Origin: an uncultured Caldilinea sp.
GTDB lineage: Bacteria > Chloroflexota > Anaerolineae > Caldilineales > Caldilineaceae
Direction: 5' to 3'
Assembly: GCA_937928035.1 (NCBI GenBank)
Contig: CALFWA010000122.1
Location: 1-23,544, forward strand
DNA: 23,544 nucleotides
The notes beneath the pieces were generated by a model. That model saw only the letters and a program-made list of their open reading frames with translations, ran no database searches and was not told where the DNA came from. Position numbers and translations under genes: made by a program. Position 1 is the stretch's first letter. Each line of letters starts with the position of its first letter. This document shows positions 17,692 to 23,544 of this stretch, piece by piece.

Positions 17692-17743
17692 GCAGAGGCG
17701 CAGGAGTGCACAGGCTCTGAACCCTGTGCACTACCCCCTCTGC
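17692..17743 (+). other. Two-tier intercistronic hairpin between binding protein and permease genes
   Basis: An inner 10-bp perfect stem pairs AGTGCACAGG (17705-17714) with CCTGTGCACT (17723-17732) around an 8-nt loop. An outer 7-bp stem pairs GCAGAGG (17692-17698) with CCTCTGC (17737-17743). No T-run follows, so complete termination is unlikely. Such structures after binding-protein genes often stabilise the upstream mRNA or reduce readthrough into the permeases. Confidence 0.7.
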
Positions 17744-17794
17744 AATGAGTCTTTGAGCGAAGGCCGCTTTGTTGATCCGGCAAGGAAGCGCAAC

Positions 17795-18787
<993 letters not shown>

Positions 18788-18790
18788 ACC

Positions 18791-19672
<882 letters not shown>

Positions 19673-19685
19673 ATCAGGAGCCGTC

Positions 19686-21022
19686 ATGAACGAACGCATT
19701 GTCCTTGTCGGTGCAGGGAGCGCGGTCTTCACCGCAGGATTGATTGCAGATCTAATCAGGCTGGGCGAATCGGCCGAAGTCATCCTGGTCGATCCGAATC
19801 CTGACGCGCTTCGCGTTGCTCTGCGTCTGGCGCAGAAAATGACGGATGCAGTCGGAGCGCCGTTGCATCTGCGCGCAACGCCGGATCGCCGCGCAGCGTT
19901 GCCGGGCGCCACCGCCGTCATCTGCACCGTCAGCGTGGGAGGGCGCCGGGCCTGGGAGCAAGACGTTTTCATCCCTCGGCGTTATGGCATTTACGCTCCC
20001 GTGGGCGATACGGTCGGCCCGGGCGGCTCTTCCCGTGCGCTGCGCATGATTCCTGCCATGATCGCCATTGCGCGCGATGTGCTCGACCTGGCGCCGGATG
20101 CGCTCTTTTTCAACTACAGCAACCCAATGGCGCCCATCTGCCGCGCAATTCACAAGGCGACCGGGGCGCCTGTCGTCGGCCTTTGCCACGGCGTGATGGA
20201 GACGGCGCGCTATCTGGCGCGCGTCCTGAACGCGCCGGTGGAGCAGCTGCGTTACATCGCCACGGGCATCAACCACCTCACCTGGTTTACGCAGGTGTGG
20301 GTCGGAGAGGAGGACGCCATGCCGCGGCTGCGCGCGATCGCCGCCGAGCGCGCAGCGCAACCGCCCGAACTGCTGCCGTCGAGCGAAAGCCCCTACGAAT
20401 CGCCGGAAGATCATCCTTTTTCCTGGCGATTGATGCATTGGTTCGGCGCCTTTCCCGCTCCCTTGGACCGTCATGTGACCGAATTTTTCCCGCAATTCTT
20501 CCGTGACGGCGCGTATTGGCACAAGCATCTAGGGGTTGACGCCTTCAGTTTTAAGGGAACCATCGCCGACGGCGACCGCGCCTTCGCCGAAATGCGCGCC
20601 GTCGCGCTGGAGGATGCGCCGCTGCCCCCGGCCTATCTCGCCCGTTTCAGCGGCGAACATGAACAGGTGATGGACATCATCCGCGCCGTGCGCACCCACG
20701 CCGGAATGGTGGTTTCGGCTAATCTCCCCAACTCTGGACAGGCGCTCTCGTTGCCCAAAGACGCTATCGTCGAAGGGCCGGCCCTGGTGGATGCGTTTGG
20801 GGTGCGCGCGTTGCAGCAGCCGCCGCTGCCGCCGGCGCTGGTAGGCGTCCTGGCTGCGCGCTATCAGTGGGTTGAGACCATCGTGGACGCTGCGTTGGAG
20901 CAGAGCCGGGAAAAGTTTGTGCAGGCTTTGGTTCTTGATGGCTACGTACATTCGATCGATCAGGCCGTTGCGCTGGTCGATGATTTATTGGCGGCGCAGG
21001 CCCCTCATTTAGGATGGAGGAT

Positions 21023-21026
<4 letters not shown>
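19686..21026 (+). CDS. Glycoside hydrolase family 4 (NAD- and metal-dependent alpha-glycosidase)
   Basis: A 446-residue cytoplasmic GH4 enzyme. This family cleaves glycosides by an unusual NAD-dependent oxidation-elimination route requiring a divalent metal. The Rossmann dinucleotide site is at the start (VGAGSAVFT, 8-16), with Asp36 at the end of the second strand. 'FFNYSNPM' (141-148), Cys167 in 'VVGLCHG' and His197 in 'TGINHLTWF' match the conserved substrate and metal-ligand positions. Known members act on 6-phospho-alpha-glucosides, alpha-galactosides or galacturonides. Since uptake here is by an ABC transporter, an unphosphorylated alpha-galactoside-like substrate is the better guess. 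CAGGAG precedes the ATG at 19686. Its stop overlaps the kinase start by ATGA (21023-21026), so the two are translationally coupled. Confidence 0.93.
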
Positions 21027-21952
<926 letters not shown>

Positions 21953-21958
21953 ACTTTT

Positions 21959-23185
<1,227 letters not shown>

Positions 23186-23211
23186 AAGCGTGTCTCAGCA
23201 GAATCTGACTC

Positions 23212-23265
23212 TGCAAGTAAAGGTGGGGTGGTGAAGGGATTGCAGTAAGTGAGGGGTAGCGAAGG
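23212..23265. repeat. Imperfect 25-26 nt direct repeat after the sugar operon
   Basis: The stretch beginning TGCAAGTAAAGGTGGGG (23212-23237) is repeated in altered form as TGCAGTAAGTGAGGGG (23241-23265), both ending in GAAGG. The second copy forms the left arm of the hairpin at 23253-23284. Confidence 0.45.
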
Positions 23266-23284
23266 CAGCACCTTCGCCTACCCC
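23253..23284 (+). terminator. Strong GC-rich hairpin downstream of the sugar operon, no T-run
   Basis: GGGGTAGCGAAGG (23253-23265) pairs with CCTTCGC-C-TACCCC (23271-23284) around a CAGCA loop. This gives 13 bp with one bulged C. No T-run follows, so it may be a 3' end-stabilising or Rho-assisted structure rather than an intrinsic terminator. It is the only obvious end signal for the operon. Confidence 0.5.
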
Positions 23285-23332
23285 GATTGCATGCCCGCCA
23301 AATCGGAAATACACCCCTGTCATGCTTCCTTT

Positions 23333-23361
23333 TTGACAAGCTCCATCAGCATCTATAAAAT
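23333..23361 (+). promoter_or_regulatory. Consensus sigma-70-type promoter upstream of the TPP riboswitch
   Basis: TTGACA (23333-23338) and TAAAAT (23356-23361) lie 17 nt apart. Transcription should start near 23368, right where a small hairpin (AGAAGTC 23370-23376 with GACTTCT 23382-23388) could cap the transcript's 5' end. The leader then runs about 85 nt to the riboswitch. Confidence 0.75.
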
Positions 23362-23452
23362 GATCGATGAGAAGTCGGCTTGACTTCTTTGGCCAAGTAT
23401 GCAAGGTGAAGCCTTTGGCCTGTGAGGCGTACATTATCAACCTTTTTGTGTT

Positions 23453-23544
<92 letters not shown>

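Noticed and set aside
23212..23400. Possible remnant of a transposable element in the last gap
   Set aside because: There is a direct repeat and a hairpin, but no transposase fragment, terminal inverted repeats or target duplication could be seen.

Overview
The window is about 23.5 kb of GC-rich bacterial DNA. It is densely coded on both strands and carries no rRNA, tRNA, insertion sequence or CRISPR array that I can see. Thr/Pro-rich linkers on membrane Ser/Thr kinases, several ECF sigma factors, a sugar ABC operon and short AT-containing intergenic repeats together suggest a Chloroflexota bacterium, most likely Anaerolineae or Caldilineae. That assignment is inference from gene content, not a marker-gene result.

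Positions 1-3644 (minus strand) hold a probable operon. It starts with a Mg/Co-chelatase AAA+ gene whose frame breaks at a run of eight A. The VWA half of the same protein continues in the -1 frame, which looks like a programmed frameshift that makes both a short ChlI-like and a long ChlD-like subunit. A TPR-type protein (ATGA overlap) and a truncated inositol-monophosphatase-family gene follow.

Positions 3961-6966 (plus strand) hold an ECF sigma factor, a two-TM zinc-less anti-sigma-like protein, and an unusual membrane protein (signal peptide, bactofilin-like repeat domain, about five TM helices, helix-hairpin-helix tail). Short tandem repeats lie between the first two genes. The last gene overlaps convergently with the next block.

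Positions 6923-12654 (minus strand) hold two tandem transmembrane Ser/Thr kinases with different C-terminal sensor regions, then a dihydroorotate-dehydrogenase-like protein with a degenerate active site. Facing them at 12820-13461 is a transcription factor with an FHA (phosphothreonine-binding) domain where a receiver would be, fused to an OmpR-type winged helix. This pairing suggests a kinase-to-DNA signalling module. A stand-alone ECF sigma factor and a clear terminator follow.

Positions 14353-23185 (plus strand) form one catabolic operon: DeoR-type regulator, AgaS-like SIS isomerase/deaminase, sugar-binding lipoprotein, two ABC permeases, GH4 glycosidase, PfkB kinase and a GatZ/KbaZ-like protein. 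The set fits uptake and breakdown of an alpha-galactoside or galactosamine-type sugar to tagatose-6-phosphate and on to glycolysis. No catalytic class II aldolase subunit accompanies the GatZ/KbaZ homologue, so it may act alone, for example as a sugar-phosphate 4-epimerase.

Positions 23186-23544 are non-coding: a strong hairpin, a consensus promoter and a TPP riboswitch that must control a thiamine gene just beyond the window.
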